A stretch of DNA of 64,000 nucleotides from Eremomyces bilateralis CBS 781.70. Its lineage: Eukaryota > Ascomycota > Dothideomycetes > Eremomycetales > Eremomycetaceae. Location: the NCBI RefSeq assembly GCF_010015585.1, contig NW_022985107.1, forward strand, positions 52,576 to 116,575, written 5' to 3'. A program made the translations under genes and the position numbers. Within the stretch, counting starts at the first letter, position 1, and each line of letters begins with the position of its first letter. The notes below the pieces were generated by a model. The model saw only the letters and a list, made by a program, of their open reading frames with translations, was not told the origin of the DNA and searched no databases. Below, in pieces: positions 49,818 to 61,580 of the stretch.

Positions 49818-51095
49818 GGTTGGTTAGTGTAGCGATAGAGAGGCATGCAGCAGTCATGTCAATGATGATACCGATGCCATTGAGGGCATGCCTTGAAATC
49901 CATGACTTAGGAGATATGCCGTCATCCTGGTGGTCTGCGCCTTCCACATGCTCGGGGTGTGCATCCTATTGTTGTCGGCATGCTCGGGCCGAACGTGTCT
50001 TCAGATTCGCGACCGAAAGTCACACCACCTCATGAATTACCTGCACTGCTGAGGATATAATCAGGCCATACCGCCATACAAGTTTGGAGTCATGTTGTGA
50101 CGGCAATCAAAGATTCGAAGTGATCGTCATTCCGTCATGACTGGCGGGTGGTGGCCGCTAGGGTGATTCGCATCTTGCATATTACGGGAATAACGGCCAT
50201 AACAATAAATAGTTAATAGTTAATTCCTGGATCTATTGCGATGATGCGAATCATGTGATTGATGGCTCAACACGAGTCAAGTGAGAGTGCGGAATACAAC
50301 AACAGCAACAAATTCACGAGTCATACTCGAGTCGCAATCAATTGCCTCGTGACTTGAACTCTCTTTCGTCCCCCATTACAATAGGTACACTGCACTGATA
50401 CAGGTTTCAAGTTTCAATCAGCCCACCGGTTGCGTATATCGTCGGATCCTGCGACGAAGACAATCTCCAGTACTGTCCCCCACGCTTAGACTAGCAATAT
50501 CATTCAGCGTTGTGGCTGCAACGGCTCAACTGTAATTGAAAGTCATCAACGATCGACACCCTGTCCCGATTCAATACCTATCTAGCCGACGCCATACCAC
50601 CCAATCCCCATCCATGATCTATCTGCGGTACTTGGTTCGCCGCCGCGTGTCGTACCATAACCCGTGCTGACGGGATCCTGTGGATGTGGATCCCATCGGG
50701 CCTATCCCGTCGTTCCTATTGGATCTCATTCCCCCGCCAACGCTAACCGCACCATGGGGAAGAGGAACAGAGGATCCGAGATCATGGGAGAAATCACAGG
50801 TGCCGGTCCAGGACCTAGGAGTGGAGAGCAGCGACGATCAAATCTTCGCCCAATGGATTTGGTGCCATTTTTCAGCGCCGGTGTCGACGTTGGCAGCAGT
50901 GAAGCGGTAGAACCTGGAAGGTAGGCGATGATCATCATGCAGAGTCCTGAGTTGGTCGAGCTCGCGTGGCCCTGGAGTCCCGAACATTACCGTGGAGCAG
51001 CATCCTCAAGTTACGGGTCGAGGTATAAAGTGAGTTGATAGCCACATATCTTGGCCATTATTTCCCCACTTCAAATCTTTTGCTTCCTGTCCAGT
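49818..51095. other. Intergenic region between divergent genes
   Basis: About 1.3 kb containing promoters of the ADC-like gene (-) and the MFS transporter (+). ORFs at 50664-50938 have no recognised domain. No repeats are seen. Confidence 0.5.
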
Positions 51096-52789
51096 ATGAA
51101 TACCACTGCGGTTCCTGGGACGATCCAGCTCGTTGGGGTGGGCCACGATCAAGGCGGAGCGGCCATCGTCCTTCACCCCCAACCCACGTCGGACCCCCAA
51201 GATCCTTTGAATTGGAAACCATGGCGCAAAGGCCTCGCCGTCGCGTCCGCCTATCTGTACACCATCGCCATCGGGATCGCCACGGCGGTTCAGTACTCGG
51301 TGTTAACGAATATCGAGGACGACACCGGAATCACGCTCGCGCAATTGAATACCGGAACAGGTGGGACCTTCGGGGCGACATCCCACGACCCGTGGCTGAC
51401 GAAATGAAGGGCTCATGTTTTTGTTTTTGGGGTGGGGTAATCTGATATGGCAGCCCATCGCTCTCGTCTACGGTCGCCGCGGGGTGTACATCATCTCTTG
51501 TGTCCTCGCCATCGGGCCCATGATCTGGACGGCGTACTCGTCGTCTGTCGGCGAGTGGTACGCCCATCGCATCCTGATCGGCATCTGCGCGGCTCCGGTC
51601 GAGTCGTTGCCGGAAGTGACGATCCCGGATCTCTTCTTTGCGCACGAACGTGGCACCTATATGGGCGTTTATGCCTTCATGCTCTTCGGCGCCAATTTTC
51701 TGGCCCCGTTCTTTTCCGGCTTCATCCTGGATGCGATGGGTTGGAGCGCCGTGATGTGGTTTGGAGCCATCGTTCTAGCGGTCACGGCCGTCCTCATGTT
51801 CTTCTGCATGGAAGAAACCATGTACTTCCGCCAGACCTTCGAGGGGGTCTCGGTCGACCGTGGACCCGCGGACACGGAGAAAGTCAAAGGTGCCGACGAG
51901 CCCACCCTCGCCATGAACAGTGATGCGAGCAGGGTGTCCACGGTGGAGCCGTCGTATCGCCCGGAGCGCAGCTATCTCCAGAAACTTCACCTCTTCGTCG
52001 CTTGGCCCGAGCGCCCCTCCAACAAGCAGCTGCTCACCATGGCCTGGCGTCCGCTGGTGATCTTTTTCCAGTTCCCCAACGTCACCTGGGCGGGATTCCT
52101 GTACGGCACGAACCTGTCGTGGTACAACGTTCTCAACGCCACCATGTCGCTAGTTCTGGGTGGCGCGCCGTATAATTTCAGTGCGAGTATGGTCGGGACG
52201 GCCTATCTCTCGCCCTTCGTCGGGGCGTCGCTGGCATCGGTGTGGGCCGGCTGGGTCGGCGACAAGGTGGCGCTTCGACTCGCTCGACGGAACAGCGGGA
52301 TCCGCGAACCCGAACACCGGCTGTGGACGCTCCTCGTCTCCGGCATCATCGCCACCGGGGGCCTCATTTTGTGGGGTGTGGGTGCAGCAGAGGGCGTACA
52401 CTTCATGGGTAGGTCGAACACACCACCTCGATGGCATTGTAGCTCACCGCGTACCAGGGTTGATTTTCGGAACGGGAATGCTCACGTTCGGGGTGGTGTG
52501 CGGCGGCTCGACGGCCCTTTCCTACGCGACGGATTGCTTCAAAGATCTCACCGGAGAGACCATGGTCACCGTCATCATCATCCGCAACACGCTCGGATTT
52601 GGGTTTTCGTATGCTATCACACCCTGGATCGAAAACCAGGGGATGCTGAAATGCTTCGTCGCGGTCGGTATGGTATCATTGACCTGCACAGGATCGTTTC
52701 TGCTAATGGTCCCCTTCGGCAAGCGACTGCGAATATATTCTGCAAAGACATACTACGCGTATGCTGCAACCACGTTGGGAGCGCACTAA
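51096..52789 (+). CDS. Major facilitator superfamily transporter
   Basis: Exons 51096-51360, 51410-52408 and 52458-52789 give 531 residues. The N terminus has DPQDPLNWKPWRKGLAVASA, the usual pre-helix-1 motif of fungal DHA1/HOL1-like MFS carriers. It is followed by FLFLGWGNLIWQPIALVYGR, whose end is the MFS motif A region (G-R-R). Helices 4-6 include GICAAPVESLPEVTIPDLFF and ERGTYMGVYAFMLFGANFLA. A central hydrophilic loop (about 250-320) and six further helices follow, e.g. YAITPWIENQGML. It should be a plasma-membrane proton-coupled carrier; the substrate is unknown. The first intron ends in AAG rather than CAG/TAG, but has a GCTGAC branch point and joins TGTG to LMFLF in frame. Confidence 0.9.
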
Positions 52790-53974
52790 GGCGACTGCAT
52801 GCGGCGTGGGGACCAACCGCGGGAAAGCTGGGGTCAATTTGCTCCGGGTGCTCCTCGCATATGGCGCTCGTCCCATTTCTTGTTCATAACCGATTATACC
52901 CGTTAGACTTGCAACGAATCGAACACGTGATGAGAAGAGCTAGAACTTGTACATCACGAAGACTAACTAGTCTTAAACGAATAGATTATTCAGATTCCCT
53001 TCACATGGCGTCCAAGTTACATTCGAATGCAAGGTCAGGAAAACGGCTTATCCAGTATGTCATTCTGCCAAAATCCAACAATTCCATGGAAGCCAGAATA
53101 TTCTTGCAAGTCCCACGTACCTGAGAGCCCGTCGAAAGTTGCGATTAATGAGGTGGTTCCAAAAGCAAACTGGGTGAGTTCCAGATGATTCTGGAGAGTC
53201 CAGTAGAAGAGCCCGAAGAAGATCCATGAGACGCACCAGGCGACATGAATGACCCCAATGTCCGTATGGTTGGAATGTGCAGCCTGCTGCGGTTGAAGTG
53301 TTGTGCCAGCGTATGAACATCTGGATAAGGTTGAGAGCTGTGCACTAACGACGCAATCATGAACAGGAAGAGAAGCAATGCCTAGTCAATTTGCTCTAGA
53401 GTGTCAAGTAGTATTCAGAGGATAGGCAGAATGTGATCGGATATTCCGTCTCTCCCCAATTTTAGACGAGTAGACCTGAGAGATGCCGGAGTCATAATCC
53501 AGATAACGGGCAAAGAAAGAAAGCGAACTTGTACTGGTGACTGAACGTAGAGTAGTTGACTCAATTGATGACAAGAAACCAATATTTGAATAGCTTCAGT
53601 GAGTGACAAGTTCTCGTTGGACATTGATCATCGGGCTTGTTGGTCAGGTCGGGAAGTTGCTAAATGAAAACCAAGCAGGACGCGAGCGCGCCACGTATCT
53701 GCATGTCTAAACGCATAATCAGGATACTTCCGGCACGATTGCATAATTACTACCTGTAGCTGACGACAATAGACAGGAAAGAGAAGCGAGGAAGAGAGGG
53801 ACATGGACATGACGCGGGCGATATTCACCTCACCTTGCAGCCGGGATTTAGCCGGCTGGTGTGGAAAATCCGCTGCTTGTCATCGTGGAGGGCGGAGTTT
53901 AAACTTTCATTCAATAAGTCGTCCACCTTTCGAATCGACAACTCAAGTCGTGGATTCAAATCGTGATATCTCCA
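52790..53974. other. Intergenic region
   Basis: About 1.2 kb between the transporter and FYV7. Several short ORFs on both strands (e.g. 53060-53378 complement) lack recognisable features. The probable leader of FYV7 begins at about 53800. Confidence 0.5.
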
Positions 53975-54516
53975 ATGTCACACCGTCGAGCAGGTTTCAA
54001 GGTCGGGCCCGACAATCTACCCGATGGAGTCCACAAACGGAAAGGCAAGAGATGATCGAGTTCCGTCCACGCATCGTTGCTAACCGTTTCACAGTTCAAG
54101 CCATAAAACGGAAGTTGATCGAACGATCCAAGATCAAACGACAGTTCTTCAAGTCCCAGGCAAATGCCGAGCCACAACCTCCGACTATTCCGTCGTATTC
54201 TCCCGAGCCATCGCCGGGGAGCGGACACGAGATTGATCCGGCCCCCTTACATCCAGACCGACAGCGATTGCTGGATGGGTCATCTGGGCCCTCTCAGCGC
54301 GCGAAGGAGCCGAACTCAGTTGCTGAACCACCGGCCATGTCTCGCAAGGATCGCGAACAGGAGAAACAGAAGAAGTTGCAAGATCGTGCTCGCCACCAGA
54401 AAGCCATGCTGAAAGCACGCGGTGGCATCCATAGCGTCGATCGTCGACAGAAGAAACTCGGGAAGGAGGCGCCGTTATTGCTGGAAAAGGCAAGGCGGCT
54501 AATGAACAGCGGATGA
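53975..54516 (+). CDS. FYV7: rRNA-processing protein Fyv7
   Basis: Exons 53975-54044 and 54095-54516, joined through a 50-bp intron with a GC donor (GCAAGA), GCTAAC branch point and CACAG acceptor, give 163 residues. Exon 1 encodes MSHRRAGFKVGPDNLPDGVH, matching the N-terminal G-F-x-V-G-P-x-N-L-P-D-G signature, and exon 2 continues with QAIKRKLIERSKIKRQF. The rest is charged and coiled-coil-like (SRKDREQEKQKKLQDRARHQ) and ends with QKKLGKEAPLLLEKARRLM, the conserved C-terminal motif. Without the splice the frame upstream (from 53803) lacks the signature. Fyv7 is a small nucleolar component of the SSU processome needed for 18S rRNA maturation. Confidence 0.74.
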
Positions 54517-55660
54517 AAGGACAGACGTCTCTCAGACTCCATTCCGTTGTCCAGCCGTCTCATGGGCATTTTCTACAAGATCTCGCGCTTGGTAACACGC
54601 TGCGCGGCGAGCCAGTGGACCCGCCGCGACCACCGCCTCGTGGCCGTGCCAGACTTATTGAGTGTGACGGAAGCCACAGGCTGTGTAACGGGCGGCTTCC
54701 GGGATGGCTCTCATCGTCCACGCATGTTCTAGCCGATCAACCCTTTCGGTGCGATGCGACGTGGGAGCGCCCATAGCCAGACAAGCATCGTGTCGAGGCG
54801 CATGTCATGACTTTGTCGAAGAATATGCTAGGTAGACACGACACAGGAGGGGAATGGACTCGTCGTCCACGGGACACTTATCATGTCATTCACCACAACT
54901 AGTCGCTCACAATTTCTGTATGTATACAATCGATGACCGGTGGGATACACGGGAATGTGGAATTGATTCCGGTCGAGGTGTTATTTATCCCTATGGCGGG
55001 TTTTGATCTGCTTGTCTTCAGCAAACCCACTCTCTGGCAGCCGAGACTTTCATACCTGGGGTCTCTGCTGCTGCCTAATTCTGGTATGTATTGTCTGGTA
55101 TCGTCTTTCGGTGCAGTACCAGACTGGCGACGGTGGCGCAGCAATCACGTGATATGCGCCACAATCCATGTATTACCTAATCATCTAATCAGCCTGTGTG
55201 TTCAGCCGCCTCAGCAATCAGCACCACATGCAGAAATCATCATCATACAAGTATCATATCCTGGAGACTGGAGCACCTTGCTGTAACTTACTCGCTGCAT
55301 CAGGACTGGACAGAACAAGGCATGGTTCCAATTTCCATTCGGTTTCTTTATCTTCCTCGCCACATCTCTCCAGCCTCAGTGGCACCGTTCATGCCTCAGG
55401 AACCAACCTGCCTTCAGTCATGGGCCACCACGTCTTGACCAATCAAGGGCATGACGGCATCACTCCATTCTATGCTTCGCCATGCCCCCCACACCACTCA
55501 TCTTACCTGCCCGACTCATACATTCGACGAACGCCTGCCCGAGAAGGAAACGGTCCCCTAGATGCTTCCGTCGAGTCTCAAAGAATCCTTGGTCCCCGTG
55601 TCCGAGCCGAGAGTCGACAATTGCCCCGGATGATTGAACGGCGAAGGCCACGATACCACG
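54517..55660. other. Intergenic region and leader of the Atos-family gene
   Basis: About 1.1 kb. A 160-codon ORF (55198-55680) overlaps the true start in another frame, is rich in Ser/His and has no recognised domain; it probably reflects the 5' leader. Confidence 0.5.
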
Positions 55661-57815
55661 ATGCCCATCCTCAAAGATGACTCCTCCCGCCCGCCCTTCG
55701 ACCACCCGGCCGACGTTCGCTCTCCTGAGCAACGCCGGGACCATGAACCAGGACGACGTGTCGAAGCCTCCCCGGAGTTCGGCTTATTACAACCCTCCAT
55801 CTCCCGGGAGCAGCTGATCCTTCGAATCAAGGAAGGAAATCATTATACGGGATGGCCTGCCGGTGAGGTAGGATCGCCAGCTTGCCGTGACTGCCCGTCG
55901 GAGTTCCTGCTGAATCGAAATATAGACACGGTCGAGAACCCCGTCGCTGGGATCGCCCTCGAGACGTCCACCGAGCCCACGTCTGCTGCCGCCCTTCCAA
56001 CCAGGTATCCAGACCCCCGATGCCAGCCCTGACCCGATGACGAGCAACCACGCGGCAGGACTGGAGATACAACGGCCTCGTTCTGCTTTTCATTCGGGAG
56101 ATTTTCGTGACCGATCCCCTGCCGATACGCCCTCGGACAACCCGGAGCCCTTGGCTTCACGCCCGGGGAGTGGCGATGGGACACCACGGTTGCCCGCAAA
56201 GGCCGATCCCATCGTGTACGAGAAGCGTCCGGTACGCTCCCGAGCCGTTTCCAATGCCTCGACCACCAGCTTGCTCTTCATGCCACCGACAAGTCCACTA
56301 GCCAAACAGTCCACCTCCGACGGGTCACGCTCCGATGTTGAGGCCGCCTCCCGCCGCCATACGCTATCTCCTTTCGCTTTCAGGGGATTGTTCTCATCAT
56401 CGCCTCTCAACGTGTCTGATCGGAACGATCCGACCCACCCATCTCAATCCTACCGATCGAGTTTGCAGCATATTTCCCGCTTCATCCCCCAAACTCCGAG
56501 CTCTCGTCGTCCGTCGTTATCGTCGGACAGTCCCCCTTTGCACCATGCCCCCCTGGTCGGCTCGTACGAGGAGTCCATTTTGCGGGGTCGCATGTCCACC
56601 ACTCCCTCACGACCATTGAACTTCGTCGCTCAAATCGGCGTCTTGGGGCGTGGGGAATGCAAACCCAGCTTACAATGCCCACCACACGTGATGGTGGGAT
56701 TTCCTGCCGTATTCTACAGTTACAATGGCGGTACCCGGATCGCGGATAGTCAGCCGAGCCCATATGTCGGCCTGATCGACCTCGAGGGCACGGCATCGGA
56801 GCGATCGAAGCGGCGCCGCTCGCCAGAGGAGCGACGTGCGAGGAAACAGAAGCGACTGAGACGGCTACGATGCGATGCGGAGGCGAAGGACTCCAGTCCG
56901 CTAGCACCCACCGGTCGCCAAGGAGGCGGTGATAGGGCCCCGCTCGAACCGCGCTCCCGATCCGGCTCGCCTGTGCCGCGGTCGATCCGAGCCAGCGGTG
57001 CGCAGCGACCGGGCGAAACCGTGGGCCCCATCACAACGCCCGTTGGTGGATACCGGATTCCCCCTCAGGGCCATCTTCAAATCATCATCAAAAATCCCCA
57101 CAAGACCGCCGTCAAGCTTTTCCGGGTCCCATACGATGTCTCGGACATGCCGGTTGGGACCAAGACTTTTGTCCGTCAACGAAGCTTCGTGGAGAGCACG
57201 GAAGCCTGGGAGCCTGGAATGGGCGGGATGAACGCCACACAGTCGGCGTCGAGAGCCCCGCTGCGTTACCTGGTGCACTTGAACATCTGCTGCACGGCAC
57301 CGAAACGACATTGGCTGTACGGAGACATTCGAGTCGTGTTCGCGAACCGTGTCCCGGATGGGAAAGAGAGCTTGCGATGCGAAACACAGGTTCCGGAGCC
57401 GAGGTGGAGTGCCTACCGTCCAACAGTCCGGCCGAACGCTCGGCCAACCAACCAAGGCCAGCCGTTCGGCGCCCTTGCCTCGGAAACCAAAGATACACGT
57501 CATTCCGTCGCTTGGTCGCCGCGGTTCAAACAATTCGGCCACCTGGAATCGGACCACCTCGACAAGGTCGACGGGCTACAAGGTCTGCACGCTAGGAGCA
57601 GAAAACTTCCACAGAACGACACATTTACGGCGCAACCGCCCGGAAGAATCCACGATATGAGCGCGGAGGACCGTGCGAAGACGCAGGCGGAGGTACAGGC
57701 CAAGTTCGAGGAGACATATGCCCGAGCAGAGGCAAAGGAGCGGATGAACCGCTTGGGACGGGGCGAGGAGTTTCTCACCAGACTTCACGGATATGGGATG
57801 TCCCGGCCTCATTGA
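55661..57815 (+). CDS. Atos-family protein (DUF4210 plus 'chromosome segregation' domain)
   Basis: Exons 55661-56004 and 56045-57815 are proposed, 704 residues. The ATG at 55661 follows an in-frame stop and leads to SREQLILRIKEG, an N-terminal motif of fungal members. Near residue 115 lies LEIQRPRSAFHSGDF. The DUF4210 block is VGSYEESILRGRMSTTPSRP then LNFVAQIGVLGRGECKPSLQ and VMVGFPAVFYSYNGG. The partner domain at about 440-560 reads GGYRIPPQGHLQIIIKNPHK then TAVKLFRVPYDVSDMP and, after a loop, RYLVHLNICCTAPKRHWLYG. Human ATOSA/ATOSB (FAM214) share these domains and the S. pombe relative is annotated in meiotic chromosome segregation. The intron at 56005-56044 is only 40 nt, with an unusual GAG acceptor; it was chosen because it keeps frame and phase, and an alternative join is possible. 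A second, in-frame 63-bp intron near 55868-55930 cannot be excluded. Confidence 0.8.
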
Positions 57816-58261
57816 TACGGTTGTTAGGGGTTGGATCCTGTGTAATCAGCATGACGGTATTTAGGTGCATCGTTTAGGTTGGCGATTATTGTTCTGATAG
57901 ATACCCTTGTCGATGAATCAAGTATATATGCATTGCCATCCTCCCATCTCACGCTGATTTGGAACGCTCTCGGTCCTCATGGTCGATGCTGTCCTGGCAT
58001 GGAGGGTTCGTCCCTTCGGCTCGAATCCGATGACTGGTCAGCCGTCAGGGGCCGGAATCCGGGAATCGGCCAAGGATGGTGACATCACCGATTGCCCGAA
58101 CATCATCCGTATCCGACTGAACACCTCGGTTGTGTTCCGCATTCCGTGTTGTCACCAACTCCGTCGTTGAGCCGCGATGATAGAGATGTCGTCCTACAAG
58201 ATCCTACGTATTGACGATTTCGGTTGAGCTCGAGCGCATTGATTCCATCCACTACTCAACC
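57816..58261. other. Intergenic region
   Basis: About 450 bp serving as 3' end of the Atos-family gene and promoter of the dehydrogenase gene. Nothing else is recognised. Confidence 0.5.
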
Positions 58262-59398
58262 ATGCCGTCCGCCATTGTCATCCGCAAGATCGAAGGGAAG
58301 CCAGGAAAGGTCTACTATCCATTGGAGCGTATCACGCTCCCGTCTCCCGCGCCCAAACCCGATGAGGTCGTCGTTCGCCTTCATGCCGCGGCGTTGAACC
58401 ATCGAGATCTCTTCCTCCGCCAGCATCTGTACCCGGGCATCGCCTTCGGCGTCCCGCTGCTCGCCGATGGCTCCGGCGTCGTCGTCGCGACCGGTTCCAA
58501 CCCCGAGGCGAAGCGATGGCTCCACAAACGCGTCGTCTTGAACCCCGGCACGGGTTGGGAGTCGCATCCGGACGGCCCCGAGGACCCCTCGGGATATGCC
58601 ATCCTTGGTGGGACACGCATGAACCCGGTCGGGACGTTGGCCGAGGTGGCTACGGTGCGACACGGCGAAGTCGAGGAAATTCCACCGCATCTGAGCGACC
58701 ACGAGGCCGCCGCCCTACCATTGACAGGCCTCACAGCCTGGCGAGCGGTGGTCACCAAGAGCGGAAACGCAATGGAGGGACGCAACATCCTCGTGACTGG
58801 CATTGGTGGAGGGGTCGCCATCATGGCGCTACTCTTCGCCGTCGCCAAAGGCTGCCGAGTCTATGTCACCAGCGGAAGCGAAGAGAAGATCGAAAAGGCG
58901 AAGAAGCTGGGCGCCGTGGGCGGAGTGAACTACAAGGAGGCCGGCTGGGACAAGAAGCTGCAGGCAATGCTTCCGAAGGAGCGGAAAGTGCTGGACGCCA
59001 TCATCGATGGAGCGGGAGCCGACATTGTCGAGAAGGGAGCGAAGCTCCTCAAGGTAAGTTCCGATCGGCACCGAACCGCCCCGTACTAACTGGATCAGGC
59101 TGGCGGTGTCATCTCCATCTACGGCATGACCGTGTCACCCAAGATGCCGTTCCTGATGCCGGCGGTGCTCAAGAACATTGAGGTTCGAGGCTCAACCATG
59201 GGCTCACGCAAGGAGTTTGCCGAGATGATGCAGTTTGTGAAAGACCACGGCCTGCAGCCAGTGGTATCTCGAGTTTCCAAGGGTGGCCTGGACAACCTGG
59301 AGGGCATTGATGGCCTATTTGAGGACATGAAAAAGGGAAGTCAATTTGGCAAGTTGGTGGTTGAGATCGTGAAGGATGGCGACTCAAGCAAACTCTAA
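58262..59398 (+). CDS. Zinc-type alcohol dehydrogenase-like / quinone oxidoreductase (MDR superfamily)
   Basis: Exons 58262-59053 and 59099-59398 (45-bp intron) give 363 residues. The catalytic domain contains PDEVVVRLHAAALNHRDLFL and GVPLLADGSGVVVATG. The nucleotide-binding domain has TGIGGGVAIMALLFAVAKGC, i.e. the G-x-G-G-G-V-A loop, followed by VYVTSGSEEKIEKAKKLGAV, DAIIDGAGADIVEKGAKLLK and AGGVISIYGMTV across the junction. There is no zinc-ligand cysteine cluster of classical ADHs, so it is likely a zinc-free NADPH-dependent reductase, as for S. pombe/Bacillus YogA-type members. Cytosolic; the substrate is unknown. The ATG at 58262 is preferred over an upstream in-frame one because the conserved domain begins directly after it. 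Confidence 0.88.
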
Positions 59399-61580
59399 CC
59401 TTCCTCATACACCGCTCTATGATGAAGTGGGATTATGTGAACGATGCGCATGCGCATCGGGATTGAACGCCATATTGCCTTGGCTGTACACAACAATAGC
59501 CAGCATGCCTTCTCTTTCACATACTTGGGAAGGAAGTGATTGGATAGGAGATGTTCGGTAGAGGCGCGAGACATACGAGCATGCATTCGGCATACGTTTT
59601 AGACTTCGCAATGAAACGAAGGGGTGTTGGACAGCACGAAAGCCAGTCCGCCAGGACGACCTAATTCATCCACTCATAAGTGATCAGCTCCTCCCTCCAT
59701 GGATGATATGAATCCATTTGATATCTCTAGCAGTCAATGATGCCCAGAACTGCTGCGATCAGTAAATCTTTGATTGCTCGAATCCCCAATCAATCCCTGC
59801 AACAGTAAGTGTTCCACGCCTGAAAACAAGATGCAAAATGCAAGGCAATCCGCGAGAGGGTATCCCTCACGGCCGATATACCGTGTCTCTTCCGGTCCAG
59901 GTGCATAGCATCCTGGAAACATCAGTGATGGAGGAATTGAGACGAATAGAGATGGACTGCGCATGTGGACGTCGACCAAGAAGTCGAGGGCCTGGTCTCA
60001 GTTCCTGCTAATGATTGATAAATAAACTCGCCGCCAACTGCATGTTCGTTGCTCCTGCAGCAATTGGAGGAGATTAGGAAACCGAAGAAGGATTTGAACT
60101 GGCTGGCCACGCGAGGATAATATCTCTAAGTCTCAACTCTCAATTCCGTCAACTGTGCCTGGTAGACCGTTTTGAAACTGGCAATCATCCAATCAGTCGC
60201 TCCAGTGCAAAGTGCACAAGTCTGGCCATGATTGATTTCTTGAAAACAGAGCAGGCAGATACGAGGCCCACGTAGCAAACTGGGGGACGAATCAAATTTC
60301 TCTCCATGACCCTTACTCCTTAGCTGCCAATGACATAGCTTGCTCGCGTGGCTTCATAGCTTCAGGAGACGGCCGCAATCCGCATGGAACGATCGCTCCA
60401 GAACTTTGGGCTCTCTTGCCGGGAATTTGAGAATTTGAGGCCGGTTCTCTCCTTCACATCTGCGGCTCCTCAGCTGTACTATGTAAATTACTATAACTAT
60501 TTAACTTAGTCGAGCTTACTTTTTGGGGGCGATCAAACGACATCCGCGTGTCCTACATCTATGGAATCGGCGTCCGCGAACGCAAAGAACACTGCCAAAG
60601 CCCAGACTATCCTTTTCAAGCTCCAACGTCGTTCATTTTCGACAGCCAAAACGGATCACGTCCTTACATCGTTCCCCAACAAGCGACCCGGAAGCTCTGA
60701 GTGGAGAGAATTGTACAGCATGGCTCAAGATCGGCCAGGAAACTAATATGCCCTGAACTGTGGACAAAACTGGACCAGCTCCGAGAGTTCGGCAACGGAC
60801 TACCGGACATAAGTAAGTTGAGTTATCCCCTAACTATCCAACTGATGTTTAGGCTTCGAAAAACGGTAAAGATTGAGTTCATATTAATACTCTACTACAT
60901 AATACATATGGAGTCGCTCGCCACCAAGTACCGGTCCGCATCATATTGCCGGAATCGTGTTCCCACCCCAGTCATTCCAATTCGAGCTTCGGTCAATGAG
61001 CAAGGGACTTCCATGCGTTCTACGGCTGTACAGACTACAGACTCTGGGTTCGTGAATCCTCACACATCCTGCTTGTCAGGGGAACATGCAGAAATTTCTT
61101 GCCTCAATAGGATCTCACTCTGCTCAGACCGATTTGATGTAAGCAAGATAAATACAACAGAATGGACCATTGTCGCACGTGATGTGCTAAAATGGTTGGG
61201 GTGAGGTGCTGTTGTTCCAGCAGCGAAGTTGTTTTATTGTGTGTTGTGTGTAAGTTGTGTGTAAGTTGTTTTTTCTAGCTGAATGCCTGGTCCCCCGGCC
61301 CTACAGATATACGAGAGTCACGGCAAGATTATTAATGCAGTTTGTAGCCTTGGACTCCTAGAGCTCATGCCTTGGCCTGCGACAACCATTGATGAGAATA
61401 CGTCAACATTATTACTCAGCAGAGGTTGGCTTCTGAACAAAATCTTCAGTCAACCCGGAACTCCGAGTGCAAATTTTAGACGCTGTTACAGATCGCCCGT
61501 TCACTCCGAATTAGCTATTCATGAGGCAAGACCACTTCCTACGTACTCCAAACTGATTGATGTAATCTACTCAAGAAGCC
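59399..61580. other. AT-rich spacer with dispersed repeat copy 2
   Basis: About 2.2 kb without recognised genes. ORFs (e.g. 60701-61204) have random composition. The dispersed repeat at 61184-61387 is listed separately. This region and the repeat-bearing one at 38.5-39.8 kb look alike in composition. Confidence 0.5.
61184..61387 (+). repeat. Dispersed repeat, copy 2
   Basis: Homologous to 38966-39147, same orientation. It starts GTGCTAAAATGGTTGGGG, has the core CAGATATACGAGAGTCACGG then CAAGATTATTAATGCAGTTT and GTAGCC, and ends TTGGCCTGCGACA. It is about 20 bp longer because of a TTGTGTGTAAGTTG tandem expansion near 61230-61275. Confidence 0.75.

Noticed and set aside
55198-55680. 160-codon ORF before the Atos-family gene
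   Set aside because: Ser/His-rich, overlaps the true start in another frame and has no domain; treated as leader.
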